Assembly (NCBI GenBank): GCA_963825555.1
Contig: CAWGTZ010000002.1
Span: forward strand, 1-64,000
Source of the DNA: JAGVSR01 sp963825555
GTDB taxonomy: Bacteria; Pseudomonadota; Alphaproteobacteria; Rhizobiales; Hyphomicrobiaceae
Direction of reading: 5' to 3'
DNA: 64,000 nucleotides
In this document: piece after piece, positions 1 through 8,626 of the stretch
Numbering within the stretch: position 1 is the first letter of the stretch
Layout: each line of letters begins with the position of its first letter
The notes under the pieces: generated by a model
Seen by the model: the letters and a program-made list of their open reading frames with translations, nothing else
Told to the model about the DNA's origin: nothing
The model's database searches: none
Program-made: the position numbers and the translations under genes

Positions 1-2
1 CG

Positions 3-1313
3 TTCCCGATCATTCTGGTGATCTTGAGCTTCATTGCGCCGACTGAACTCTCGGTCGTCATCGGTGATCTGCGCCTGTCTCCGCATCGCGTTGTCTTCCT
101 GCTGTTCCTGCCGTTTGCGGCCTACCGGCTTCTTATGCGTCCGGACTGCCGGCTCCAGGCTTACGACTGGCCCTTCATCGGTCTGGCGATATGGCAGACA
201 GGCGTTTTCACGTATCACGCCGGAACGGCAGGACTGGCGTTCGGTGGCTCCTGGGCGTTGGAAAGCCTCGGCGGCTATGCCATCGCGCGGGCCTACATCC
301 GCGATCTGGAAACACTCCAGGCCACCCTGCGCGTGGTCTTCATCTCGATCATCCTGGCCGCGCTCATCGCCACGCTCGATACGATCACCGGCAGCTACTT
401 CGTTCACGAAATGCTCCGCAAGGTACTCGGTGGCGAGCCCATGCCGCCGGTGGAGTTCCGCAAAGGCCTTGCGCGCGCGGCCTCGACCTTCGACCACCCC
501 ATTCACTACGGAACCTACTGCGCCACGATGTTCGCGCTCGTGTGGTTTTCCGAGCCGGCACGCATGTGGCGCTACACACGCGCCTTGGGCATCGCGGTTG
601 CGGCCGGGCTCGCAATGTCTTCCGCGCCGCTACTCAGCCTGGGTATGCAGACCATCATGTTCACGTGGGATCGCTGGACTCGCGGGTTCGCGCTGCGCAC
701 ACATGTGACGATCGCCATTCTTGTCGGACTTTATCTTGGGGTCCTGATGGTCGCCACACGCCCGCCTGTGCAGATCCTCATCTCGATCGCAACGTTCGAT
801 CCCTGGACCGGCTACTACCGCATGATGATCTGGGATTACGGTCTGGATAACCTCTGGGGAAGCCCTTGGTTCGGAATCGGCCTCAACGACTGGCAACGCC
901 CGGATTGGATGTTCTCCCCGACGATTGACGCCTACTGGCTGGTGCTTCCCTTGCGTGCGGGCATCCCCGCCATCCTGCTGCTCATGACAGGCATCATACT
1001 CGTCGCGCGCCGCGTCATTCAGCGCGGGACGCGCGCAAAGGATCCCCTGCGCCGGCGGATGTCGACTGGCTGGATGATCTCGCTGCTGGCGTTCTGCATT
1101 CTGGGCGCCACGGTACACTTCTGGAACGTGCCCCACGCGCTCCTGTATTTCTACTTGGGCCTTGGCAGCGCACTGGCCGATCCGCGCCGTGTTGCGAGCG
1201 CGGTGAAGACAACGGCTGCGAGCGCCATGCGTCCCGTCCGCCGGAGACATCCGAGCTTCGCGCCGATCGATAGGCCGGCACCCCTTCCGCCGCCCATGCC
1301 GATGCCTGCCTGA
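3..1313 (+). CDS. O-antigen polymerase/ligase-like membrane protein (5' end cut by window edge)
   Basis: This is a hydrophobic multi-spanning inner-membrane protein. Many Leu/Ile/Val-rich segments alternate with short charged loops, and a large non-membrane loop with the motif GIGLNDWQRPDW lies about two thirds of the way along. That layout is typical of the Wzy_C / O-antigen ligase and exopolysaccharide polymerase family, which joins or polymerises lipid-linked sugars on the periplasmic side. The reading frame is open to the left edge. A GTG at 18 is only the first in-frame start codon, so the true N-terminus is probably outside the window. The C-terminus is basic and then proline-rich. The polysaccharide genes that follow support the call. 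Whether it is a polymerase, an O-antigen ligase or an ExoQ-like protein cannot be decided here. Confidence 0.7.
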   Translation, partial: FPIILVILSFIAPTELSVVIGDLRLSPHRVVFLLFLPFAAYRLLMRPDCRLQAYDWPFIGLAIWQTGVFTYHAGTAGLAFGGSWALESLGGYAIARAYIRDLETLQATLRVVFISIILAALIATLDTITGSYFVHEMLRKVLGGEPMPPVEFRKGLARAASTFDHPIHYGTYCATMFALVWFSEPARMWRYTRALGIAVAAGLAMSSAPLLSLGMQTIMFTWDRWTRGFALRTHVTIAILVGLYLGVLMVATRPPVQILISIATFDPWTGYYRMMIWDYGLDNLWGSPWFGIGLNDWQRPDWMFSPTIDAYWLVLPLRAGIPAILLLMTGIILVARRVIQRGTRAKDPLRRRMSTGWMISLLAFCILGATVHFWNVPHALLYFYLGLGSALADPRRVASAVKTTAASAMRPVRRRHPSFAPIDRPAPLPPPMPMPA

Positions 1314-1334
1314 GGCCCTAAGCACACGCGAACC

Positions 1335-1366
1335 GGAATCGAGGAGCCGTATGGGCCCCTCGATCC
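1335..1366. terminator. hairpin in a convergent gap, likely terminator
   Basis: GGAATCGAGG (1335-1344) pairs with CCTCGATCC (1358-1366), with one bulged A and a 13-base loop. It sits in the 69-base gap between two genes that end facing each other. There is no strong T run on either side, so its role as a terminator is inferred from position. Confidence 0.45.
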
Positions 1367-1382
1367 GTCGACGACTTGCTGC

Positions 1383-1682
1383 TCATTGAACGACGTAGTT
1401 GCAGGGCTTTGCATTCGCAAGGCACGTCCACTGGCCACTCGCATGCTTATTGCACGTGACAGTACGGCCGGCCGCGATAGTCCAGACCGACCAGCTCAAT
1501 CCCATGCCGGACTTGACGTTGGCACTCCAGTTCTTCTTGGCCTTTCCTTGGGCCACGATTTTACCGGCGGCCGTTCCGGTCGATTGGCTCGGCGAGGTCT
1601 TGCACTGGTAGGCGCTCGCAGGCCCGGCCACGGCAAATGCGGCGGCGGCAATGACCGTGAGACGTAGAAAATTACATGTCAT
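1383..1682 (-). CDS. small secreted cysteine-containing protein of unknown function
   Basis: The protein has 99 residues. A signal peptide with a hydrophobic core and an Ala-X-Ala type site (ending ASA) is followed by a mature part of about 75 residues starting YQCK. The mature part has four cysteines (QCK, VTCNK, WTCLA, KPCNY), enough for two disulfide bonds, and several tryptophans. The start at 1682 was chosen because AAAGGA lies just upstream and the signal peptide begins there; the frame extends further but without signal-like sequence. Small periplasmic proteins ending in a W-x-C...PC pattern are common in Rhizobiales, but I cannot name a function. It is convergent with the O-antigen-type gene and may have its own promoter. 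Confidence 0.6.
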   Translation of the reverse strand: MTCNFLRLTVIAAAAFAVAGPASAYQCKTSPSQSTGTAAGKIVAQGKAKKNWSANVKSGMGLSWSVWTIAAGRTVTCNKHASGQWTCLANAKPCNYVVQ

Positions 1683-1823
1683 TCCTTTGTCCTTTCGCTG
1701 TTGATCCCGGCGAGAAGGAACACTTGGCAATTTCAACGCCTCTGGGCTGTTCCGCTGGATACTGAAATCCGTCGCGTCGGGGCGGGTTGGCAGATGGCGG
1801 TACGAAGCCTTCCCGTCCGCGTG

Positions 1824-3743
1824 TCAGCGGGTCGGCTGCTCGACGACATGAGATGTGCGGACGGCAGCCGCGGCCATCACTTGAGAGAGGTAGGGGACGA
1901 GAGACCGGGCAACGAGACGGCTGCCGTCGACGGAGTAATGTCCCCCGTCGAAGAATAGGAAGGCATCGTCCTGTTTCAGACGACACCGGTCCGCCGAGCA
2001 GAAAAGGGGCTTCGGATTGAAGACCTGAATCCCGCCGATCCCGGCCAGCACGTAGTCGAGCGGTTTGGAGCCGCCGGGCGGCAAGCTCACTTCGCTGCGA
2101 CCGCTGCGGAAGACGAAATCGTAGGGACTTGCAAAATCAAAGGTGGGGCTATCGCCGACAACGACTACACGCGCACCGAGATGATCGAGGCGGGCCATCG
2201 TGGCGGCAACGTCGTCGTTCCGCACCACGCGGGGCAGATACATGTCCCAGCGCGCGGAGACGAGAACGACGTCGGGCTTCAGCTCTGCGACGAGTTCAAG
2301 TGCACGATCATTGAAGGCGCGGCAGTGCGGGCGGTTGGCGATCGTGACGCCCGGTAGAGGCGGGCAACCGCCGGCCGTGTACTGGACCACGTCGACCACG
2401 TCACCCGCTTCCTGCCGGAGACCGGGCGCCAGGTGGGCTGCGAAGCTGTCACCCCATAGGAACACGGTCGGCTTGCGGGCGGCACCGGTCCGGCAGTTGT
2501 CGAGGCCGACCCAGCTCTCAGGCGGCTGGTCTTCCTTCAGAAAGCAGGTCGAAAGCCCCATTTCGTCGAGCCCGGAGATCTGAGGCGGCGCATAGCCTTC
2601 GTGACGCGCAGGCCAGCCGCCACTGCGATCGGCAAAAACGCCAACGGCGATCATGGAAGCCATCGCCACGGCAGCACCGCGCAGGAGAGGCATACGGGCC
2701 GCGGCAACGCGTTTGTCGCGAAAGGGCTTCTCGATGAAGCGCCACGAAAGAACCGCCAGAACGACGCTGAGAGCGACCAGCCCCCCCGCTTCATGCGCGG
2801 GCAGTACTTCTCCGCGCCACTGCCGCGCAAAGACCAGTACCGGCCAGTGCCACAGGTAGAGCGAATAGGAAATCAGTCCGAGGAAGACGATCGGGCGCAG
2901 GCTCAGGAACCGCCCAACGAGGGTCCCGCAGCCACCCTTCGATCCGGCGTGGATCACGAGCGCCGCCCCCAGACAGGGTATAAGCGCCGCAAGCCCCGGA
3001 AAGACCATGGCGCTGGAGAAGAACACCACCGAACCGGCAATAAGGACGAGCCCCAGCACGGCGGCGGCGGTGCGCGTGCGGCGCTGTGCAAAAGCCGGAA
3101 CGACGCCGAGGGCCAAGAGCGCGCCCACCGCCAGTTCCCAAAACCGGGACGGTAGAAGGTAGAAGGCGGCATTCGGCTTGGCGCTCGCAGCCCAGACCGA
3201 AGCGGCGAGCGACAGGAGCGTCAGCGGCACAAGCCAAACGAGCCACTTCTGCCGTCCCCAGCGCGCAATGGCCAGAAGCAGAAGCGGAAAGACGATGTAG
3301 AACTGCTCCTCCACCGCCAGCGACCAGGTGTGCAGGAGCGGCTTCAAGTGTGCCGGACCACCGAAGTAATCGGCAGTCTGCCAGAAGAATAAATTGGAGA
3401 CGAACAGGGTCGCCGCGGCGAGACTCTGCCCGAATTCGGCAAACTCGCCGGGCAGCTGGATCAACGCGGCCGTCAGGAAAGAGGCGCCCAGCATGGCGAA
3501 GAGCGCCGGAAAAATGCGCCGCGTGCGCCGCTCGTAGAAGGTGAGGAGTGAGAAGCGGCCATCTGCGATATCGCGCGCGATAATGCGCGTGATGAGGTAG
3601 CCGCTGATGACGAAGAAGACGTCCACGCCGACGAAGCCGCCCGGCAAGAACGGGACACCCGCATGATAGAGCACGACGGACGCCACCGCGACCGCCCTGA
3701 GGCCATCTATATCGCTGCGATATTCGTGCACGCCCGACGACAT
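1824..3743 (-). CDS. acyltransferase family 3 protein with C-terminal SGNH domain
   Basis: The protein has 639 residues. The N-terminal part (about 1-370) is a polytopic acyltransferase-3 domain of the OafA/OatA type: YRSDIDGLRAVAV opening, the family histidine in VVLYHAG (about His27), GVDVFFVISGYLI, and LHTWSLAVEEQFY. The C-terminal part is a periplasmic SGNH hydrolase-like domain with GDSFAAH (Ser about 433) and the Asp/His block DGGHYS (about 599-602). Such proteins O-acetylate lipopolysaccharide, capsule or peptidoglycan sugars. The ATG at 3743 lies 8 bases after the natural stop of the upstream glycosyltransferase, so the two form an operon. In this sequence an upstream indel joins both into one open frame (5003 to 1824). 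The fusion is probably not real, because this domain begins with its own normal N-terminus. Confidence 0.82.
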   Translation of the reverse strand: MSSGVHEYRSDIDGLRAVAVASVVLYHAGVPFLPGGFVGVDVFFVISGYLITRIIARDIADGRFSLLTFYERRTRRIFPALFAMLGASFLTAALIQLPGEFAEFGQSLAAATLFVSNLFFWQTADYFGGPAHLKPLLHTWSLAVEEQFYIVFPLLLLAIARWGRQKWLVWLVPLTLLSLAASVWAASAKPNAAFYLLPSRFWELAVGALLALGVVPAFAQRRTRTAAAVLGLVLIAGSVVFFSSAMVFPGLAALIPCLGAALVIHAGSKGGCGTLVGRFLSLRPIVFLGLISYSLYLWHWPVLVFARQWRGEVLPAHEAGGLVALSVVLAVLSWRFIEKPFRDKRVAAARMPLLRGAAVAMASMIAVGVFADRSGGWPARHEGYAPPQISGLDEMGLSTCFLKEDQPPESWVGLDNCRTGAARKPTVFLWGDSFAAHLAPGLRQEAGDVVDVVQYTAGGCPPLPGVTIANRPHCRAFNDRALELVAELKPDVVLVSARWDMYLPRVVRNDDVAATMARLDHLGARVVVVGDSPTFDFASPYDFVFRSGRSEVSLPPGGSKPLDYVLAGIGGIQVFNPKPLFCSADRCRLKQDDAFLFFDGGHYSVDGSRLVARSLVPYLSQVMAAAAVRTSHVVEQPTR

Positions 3744-3751
3744 GATCGCAC

Positions 3752-5003
3752 TCAACCTGCTGCCTTTGGAACCATGACGTCCCGCAGAAGGGCTCCCCAC
3801 GACGGGGCCGCGCTGGCACCTGCAAAATCGAGACCCAGATCCTGAATGGAGCGGGCGATCAGACGCCGTCTTGGCATCCCAGCTCTCTCCTGCCACGCGT
3901 TCGCGCGCGGGTGCAGGATCGTACGACATCTGAAGCGCTGCGCGGATCTCTCCGGCAAAGGCTTTGGGCCCTTCCGCCACGCGCACCAGATCACGCCAGC
4001 CGTCGAGTGCGGGGAAATCCGTCGTCACCACCGGGCGGCGGACAGCCAGATACTCCTTCATCTTGATGGGATTGCAGGCCTTGATCCACTCGCTGCGGTT
4101 CCAAGGCATAATGAGGACATCCATCGCCGCCATGTAGCGCGCCACTTCGTCGTAGGGCTTGCGGCCAAGGAAGCGCACATTCGGCAGATCACACCACCCG
4201 GCGGGCAGCGAACAGCTGCCGATCATGACGAAGTTCACGTCCGGCAGGCGCCTCGCAACGTCCACAAACATCTCCGGATCGAACGTGTGCGCGTCGATGC
4301 CACCGATGAAACCGACGCGCGGCTTGGGTACGGTGTCGACGTCCGAAGGGCCGGGAACCTGATTCAAGCCCGCCGAGACAAACATCTCCACGTCTACGCC
4401 ATGCGTGACGAGCAGCTGACGGCGAACCTCGGCCTTCTCTTCCTCCATCAGGTGCGGCGCGCAGTAGATGACCATCTCGGCCGCGCGCTTGATGGCCGAA
4501 ACCTGCCGGCCGAGAAGCACGGGGTCGCCCTCCGGGAATGCCTCGAACCGGTCGGTCCGCTGCATCACGACGCCGATGGGCTTCAGGTCCTCGACGAGAT
4601 CGGCTCCGGCCGGGCAGTGCATCCAGAGGAGCGGCTTCCTGATGCCGGCCCGGCGCGCAGCCAGACGGATCTGCGGTGCGAGGGCGAAGCCGGAGATCTT
4701 CTTGCCGGTCTCGCCAGGAACGGAAACCGGAGAAAAGACCCAGAACTGGTTTTCGACACGTGTCACGCCACGCGCGAGGCTTTTCAGCTTGCGCTGAACC
4801 TTGCCCGCAAACTGGCCGGGTTTGCTTGTATCGGGCATGCGCACGCCGAGCGAGTTCACATACAGCACCGGCCACGAGCGTGCGAGCCGCCGCATTACCT
4901 GGAAATCGAAATGCCCTCGGTTGTGGTACCACCAGTCCGACCCGCCGATGCAGATCACTCCGTCGAACTCCCGACGGCTGATGGTCTCGTGATTGTTGCT
5001 CAT
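3752..5003 (-). pseudogene. glycosyltransferase, frameshifted near its C-terminus (apparent +1 base at about 3863)
   Basis: The frame from 5003 (MSNNHETISRREFDG) reads as a glycosyltransferase of GT4/GT-B type. It opens with a GG-rich N-terminal strand, and the C-terminal nucleotide-sugar half carries PRVGFIGGID, NVRFLGRKPYDE and KMKEYLAVRRPVVTT. At about 3863 the family-like ending moves to another frame (LIARSIQDLGL ... VPKAAG, stop at 3752-3754). Removing one T from GCG-T-CTG restores a continuous 416-residue protein, and the region length is a multiple of three plus one. Without the correction the frame runs on into the acyltransferase. The start at 5003 was chosen over 5102 because the sequence before it is not protein-like. 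This is either a sequencing error or a recent lesion. Confidence 0.72.
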
Positions 5004-5140
5004 GGAACCCCGGCTTTTGGAATCACATTCCCCCGCGACAAACGGGAGATCGGCGCATTGTGAAGCCTCCCCGTTAATCCTTTGCTCAAACGGCGCGCGC
5101 ATGTTGTTTCAACAGTGCCGACGAACCGTGCTCGCCATCC

Positions 5141-5156
5141 TTAACGAGAGGTTAAC
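5141..5156. promoter_or_regulatory. perfect CtrA-binding box (TTAA-N7-TTAAC)
   Basis: The sequence TTAACGAGAGGTTAAC matches exactly the full alphaproteobacterial CtrA consensus TTAA-N7-TTAAC. It lies in the 225-base divergent intergenic region, 73 bases before the glycosyltransferase start at 5229 and 138 bases before the one at 5003. CtrA control of surface-polysaccharide genes is an inference from the motif and its position. Confidence 0.65.
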
Positions 5157-5228
5157 GGCTCGTACTTAGACTTCCCTGGTGCCGACTCGCCCCGAGACGG
5201 TGCCCAGGAGCCGCCGGAGCGCCTGCCC

Positions 5229-6266
5229 TTGACCTCGCCAGACAAGATCGACGTCTCGATCCTCATCATCAGCTACAACACGCGCGAGATGACGCTCGAA
5301 GCGATCTCGTCCGCGGTGCGCGAAACAAAAGACGTCAGCTACGAAATCATCGTCGTCGACAATGCCTCCACCGACGGCTCGGCGGAGGCGATCGCTGCCC
5401 ATCCGGCCCAACCACGCCTCATCGCACTGAACGAGAACATCGGCTTCGGCCGTGCGAACAATCTTGCCGGCGAGCATGCCAGCGGTTCTTACGTGTTGCT
5501 TTTGAACCCCGACACGGTGGTTCGCGACCGCGCCATCGACAGGCTCGTCGCCTTCGCCAAGGCGAACCCCAACGCGCTCATATGGGGCGGGCGCACTCTC
5601 TTTCCCGACGGCAGTCTGAACCCGGCATCCTGCTGGCAACGCATCACGCCGTGGAACCTTTTCACCCGCATCACCGGGCTCACCGGCATTTTCCCGGACT
5701 CGCCGCTCTTCAATCCTGAGTCCTATGGGGGCTGGCAGCGCGATACGGAGCGCGTGGTGGATATCGTCTCAGGTTGTTTCCTGCTTATTCCGCGCCCGCT
5801 CTGGCTGGCGCTCGGTGGGTTCGATCCGGCCTTCTTCATGTACGGCGAGGAGGCGGACCTGTGTCTGCGCGCCCGGCGAATCGGGGCCCGGCCCATGGTG
5901 ACGCCGGAGGCGACCATCGTGCACTACGGTGGCGCGTCGGAGAAGACCCGAGCCGGCAAGGTCTGCCGCCTGCTCAAGGCCAAGGCCACGCTGATCGACC
6001 GGCACTGGCTACCCGGCACGGTTGAGATCGGCCAGTTTCTCCTGATGCTCTGGCCGCTGACGCGCTGGATCGCGCACGAAGCCGCCACACGTTTCAAAGG
6101 CGATGCGAGCCACCATCGCGAAAGCGCCGATACGTGGCATGCGATCTGGGCCGACCGCGACAATTGGCGCTTCGGCTATCCCAAGCCCAACCTCACCGCA
6201 GCCGAGCGCGACGCGCAAAAGCCGATCCTGCCCGCCTCGCGCCTCGCACCGGAGGGCACACGATGA
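5229..6266 (+). CDS. family 2 glycosyltransferase (rhamnosyltransferase-like)
   Basis: The protein has 345 residues. The N-terminal GT-A domain shows VSILIISYNTREMT, the nucleotide-binding strand EIIVVDNASTDGS, and GFGRANNLA followed by LLLNPDTVV. The last of these supplies the DXD-like metal site. The acceptor part carries GGFDPAFFMYGEEADLCLR, typical of WbbL/rhamnosyltransferase-type GT2 enzymes that add sugars to lipid-linked glycans at the cytoplasmic membrane face. The start is a TTG at 5229 with GGAG about 9 bases upstream. It overlaps the next gene by four bases (ATGA), so the two are translationally coupled. A CtrA box lies upstream. The sugar and acceptor are unknown. Confidence 0.85.
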   Translation: MTSPDKIDVSILIISYNTREMTLEAISSAVRETKDVSYEIIVVDNASTDGSAEAIAAHPAQPRLIALNENIGFGRANNLAGEHASGSYVLLLNPDTVVRDRAIDRLVAFAKANPNALIWGGRTLFPDGSLNPASCWQRITPWNLFTRITGLTGIFPDSPLFNPESYGGWQRDTERVVDIVSGCFLLIPRPLWLALGGFDPAFFMYGEEADLCLRARRIGARPMVTPEATIVHYGGASEKTRAGKVCRLLKAKATLIDRHWLPGTVEIGQFLLMLWPLTRWIAHEAATRFKGDASHHRESADTWHAIWADRDNWRFGYPKPNLTAAERDAQKPILPASRLAPEGTR

Positions 6267-7114
6267 ACCAGTTCCCCGCCAGACACCCACAGCCCGCACC
6301 CATCGTGCAAATTGCTGACGCGTACGTTGGACCGGAATCCGCGCCCCGGTTCTCGGTCGGTACGCTCATGACCGATCCCGATCAGTATCAGGCCATGCGC
6401 GAGAGCTTTTCCGCGCGCGGCTTCGACAGCACGACCACCGAGTTCCTCCGGATCGACAACACCGGCCCCGGACAGACGGGTGCCTATCGCGGGCTCAACG
6501 CACTCATTCATACGGCCCGCGGTGATTTCGTGATCCTCTGCCACCAGGACGTGCGGCTGCTCTCGGACGATCGCGACACCCTGGAGCAGCGCCTCGCCGA
6601 AATCGAGACGCGGGACCCCAATTGGGCACTTGCGGGCAATGCAGGCGGGACAGCCCCTGGCAAACTCGCTCAGCGCATCTCTGACCCCCACGGAGCGGAC
6701 CGCAACTCCGGCGATCTGCCGCAACGGGTCATGAGCCTTGATGAAAATTTCATCGTCTTGAAGCGCAGCGCGCGGGTGGGATGTTCCGTCGATCTGGAAG
6801 GCTTCCATTTCTACGGCCCCGATCTGTGCCTCAATGCCGATATCGCGGGCCACTCCGCCTGGGTCATTGACTTCCACCTCTTGCACTTGTCGGGCGGCAC
6901 CAAAAGCGCTGACTTCTACGCCGCGGAGGAAGCCTTCCGCGCGAAGTGGAGCCATGCTTTGCGTCCGCGCTGGATGCAGACCACATGCGCCCTCGTTCGC
7001 CTTTCGGCATCCGTGATCGACCGCGAAGCAGGCCGGCTCGCCGCCAGGCCCTATGCCGGTCTGCTGCGCCGGGTACCAGTCCGCTCCCGTACCGCCACGC
7101 CCTTGAAGGCATAG
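6263..7114 (+). CDS. glycosyltransferase-like protein (GT-A type, HQD motif)
   Basis: The protein has 283 residues. The ATG at 6263 overlaps the stop of the preceding gene. It has the layout of the small GT-A family related to the StrF-like domain. FSVGTLMTD gives a weak nucleotide-binding start, then comes NTGPGQTGAYRGLNALIHTARGD, then FVILCHQDVRL, in which HQD stands in for the usual DXD metal site. Later FHFYGPDLCLNADIAG matches the acceptor-side motif of this group. It lies between a GT2 gene and a flippase gene in one plus-strand operon, so it probably adds one sugar of the same repeat unit. Substrate specificity cannot be read from sequence. Confidence 0.7.
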   Translation: MNQFPARHPQPAPIVQIADAYVGPESAPRFSVGTLMTDPDQYQAMRESFSARGFDSTTTEFLRIDNTGPGQTGAYRGLNALIHTARGDFVILCHQDVRLLSDDRDTLEQRLAEIETRDPNWALAGNAGGTAPGKLAQRISDPHGADRNSGDLPQRVMSLDENFIVLKRSARVGCSVDLEGFHFYGPDLCLNADIAGHSAWVIDFHLLHLSGGTKSADFYAAEEAFRAKWSHALRPRWMQTTCALVRLSASVIDREAGRLAARPYAGLLRRVPVRSRTATPLKA

Positions 7115-7120
7115 AAAAAC

Positions 7121-8572
7121 ATGACGGCAGCCGCATCGAGTTCTGGCTCCTTCGCGCGCCTCGTCGCTGGCCAGGGCGCGATGCTGTTCTCAGGCTTTGC
7201 CGCCTCGCAGGTCATGTCGTTCCTGCGCAATGCGCTGCTGGGACACGCACTTGCCAAGGGTGACTTCGGTATCGCGGCCATACTCACCCTGCTTCTGCAG
7301 CTTCTCGACAGCCTCACCGACCTCGGTGTCGACCGCCTCATCATTCAGGCCCCCGACGGCAACCGGCGCCGCTTCGTTGCAACCCAGCATCTGGCACTTG
7401 TCCTGCGCGGCGTGCTGATCGGGGCCGTGCTGTTCATCGCGTCGCCGGTGATCGCGGATTTCTTCGCAGTCCCGCAGGCGACCTGGGCGTTCGCGGCCAT
7501 CGCGTTGGTGCCGGTTATCAAGGGTTTCCAACACCTCGACGCGCGGCGGGCCCAGCGCAAGCTGAACAATCGCCCGTTCCTCCTCATCGAAACCCTGCCC
7601 CAGGCCGTCGCGCTCGCCCTAACACTTCCCGTCGTGCGCGCCGTGCCCGATTTCAGCGCGGTCGTCTGGCTTTCGCTGGCCCACGCGATCACCACGCTCG
7701 TGGTTTCGCATCTCGTGGCCGAGCGGCGCTACCAGATCGTCTTCGATGCCGCTATTCTGAAACGTCTGATCGATTTCGGCTGGCCAATATGGCTCAGCGC
7801 CTTCCCGCTCATTGCCGTCTATCACGGCGACCGCATCATGATCGGACGCCTGATCGGCATGGAGGAGCTGGCCGGCTACAGCGCCGCCTTCATGGTCGCG
7901 ATGGTCCCGGGGCTCGTCGCCGGCAAGGTCGGACAATCGCTGATGCTCCCCCTCTTCGCCGCCGCACGGGACAGGCCCGCTGTGCTCGCCCAGCGTTTCG
8001 CGGCCATGACCGAGGCGACGGCGTTTGTCGCGGCCATGTACCTGGCGACCGCCATGCTGCTCGGCGGCTTCCTCCTGGAAGTGGCATTCGGGCCCAACTA
8101 TATCGGGCTAGGCGCTGTCATGTCGTGGCTGGCCGCCATGTGGTCCATGCGCATGCTGCAGGCCGTGCCCGGCATGGTGCTGATGGCGGCAGGGCAGACG
8201 AAGCCGTTTCTCGTGGCAGGCATGATCCGCGCCACGGCTCTCATCCCGGCAGGATTGGCGGCCGCCAATGGCTATGGCCTGGAAGCTGTGGCGGCTTGCG
8301 GCGTTGCTGGTGAATTCGCCTCGCTCGCCTATGTCGCCCAGCGCATGGATACACAGGCTGCCCGCCTCTCCGGGATCTTCACGAAACGCGCGCTCTTCCT
8401 GGTGCCTGCTGCACTGGTGGCGGCAACCGCACTCAGCCTCACTCCAGGCGACGGCGATCCGCTGGCCCGGGCATTCGCCCTTCTGGCAGCCACGCTGCTC
8501 ATCGCGGCTATTGCCTACGCCAGCTTTCCCGAAACGCGCAGTCGCCTCAGCGCCGCGGTTTCAAAGGCCTGA
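7121..8572 (+). CDS. polysaccharide flippase, MOP superfamily (Wzx-like)
   Basis: The protein has 483 residues and about 12-14 predicted transmembrane segments. The N-terminal part resembles the Polysacc_synt / Wzx family (LVAGQGAMLFSGFAASQVMSFLRNALLG), with charged residues inside membrane helices as in lipid-linked oligosaccharide flippases. It starts six bases after the preceding glycosyltransferase gene, so the two are co-transcribed. The role is to move undecaprenyl-linked repeat units from the cytoplasmic to the periplasmic leaflet, before polymerisation by a protein such as the one at the left edge. The link to that protein is inferred from clustering. Confidence 0.85.
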   Translation: MTAAASSSGSFARLVAGQGAMLFSGFAASQVMSFLRNALLGHALAKGDFGIAAILTLLLQLLDSLTDLGVDRLIIQAPDGNRRRFVATQHLALVLRGVLIGAVLFIASPVIADFFAVPQATWAFAAIALVPVIKGFQHLDARRAQRKLNNRPFLLIETLPQAVALALTLPVVRAVPDFSAVVWLSLAHAITTLVVSHLVAERRYQIVFDAAILKRLIDFGWPIWLSAFPLIAVYHGDRIMIGRLIGMEELAGYSAAFMVAMVPGLVAGKVGQSLMLPLFAAARDRPAVLAQRFAAMTEATAFVAAMYLATAMLLGGFLLEVAFGPNYIGLGAVMSWLAAMWSMRMLQAVPGMVLMAAGQTKPFLVAGMIRATALIPAGLAAANGYGLEAVAACGVAGEFASLAYVAQRMDTQAARLSGIFTKRALFLVPAALVAATALSLTPGDGDPLARAFALLAATLLIAAIAYASFPETRSRLSAAVSKA

Positions 8573-8626
8573 ACCTCGGCCAGATCGTGACGGGATGTAT
8601 CAGTCGTGCGCGGGCGCTGCCATCGG

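Noticed and set aside
3846..5063. Plus-strand open frame of 405 codons
   Set aside because: It is antisense to the glycosyltransferase, has no domain-like pattern, and reflects the high GC content and codon bias of the real gene.
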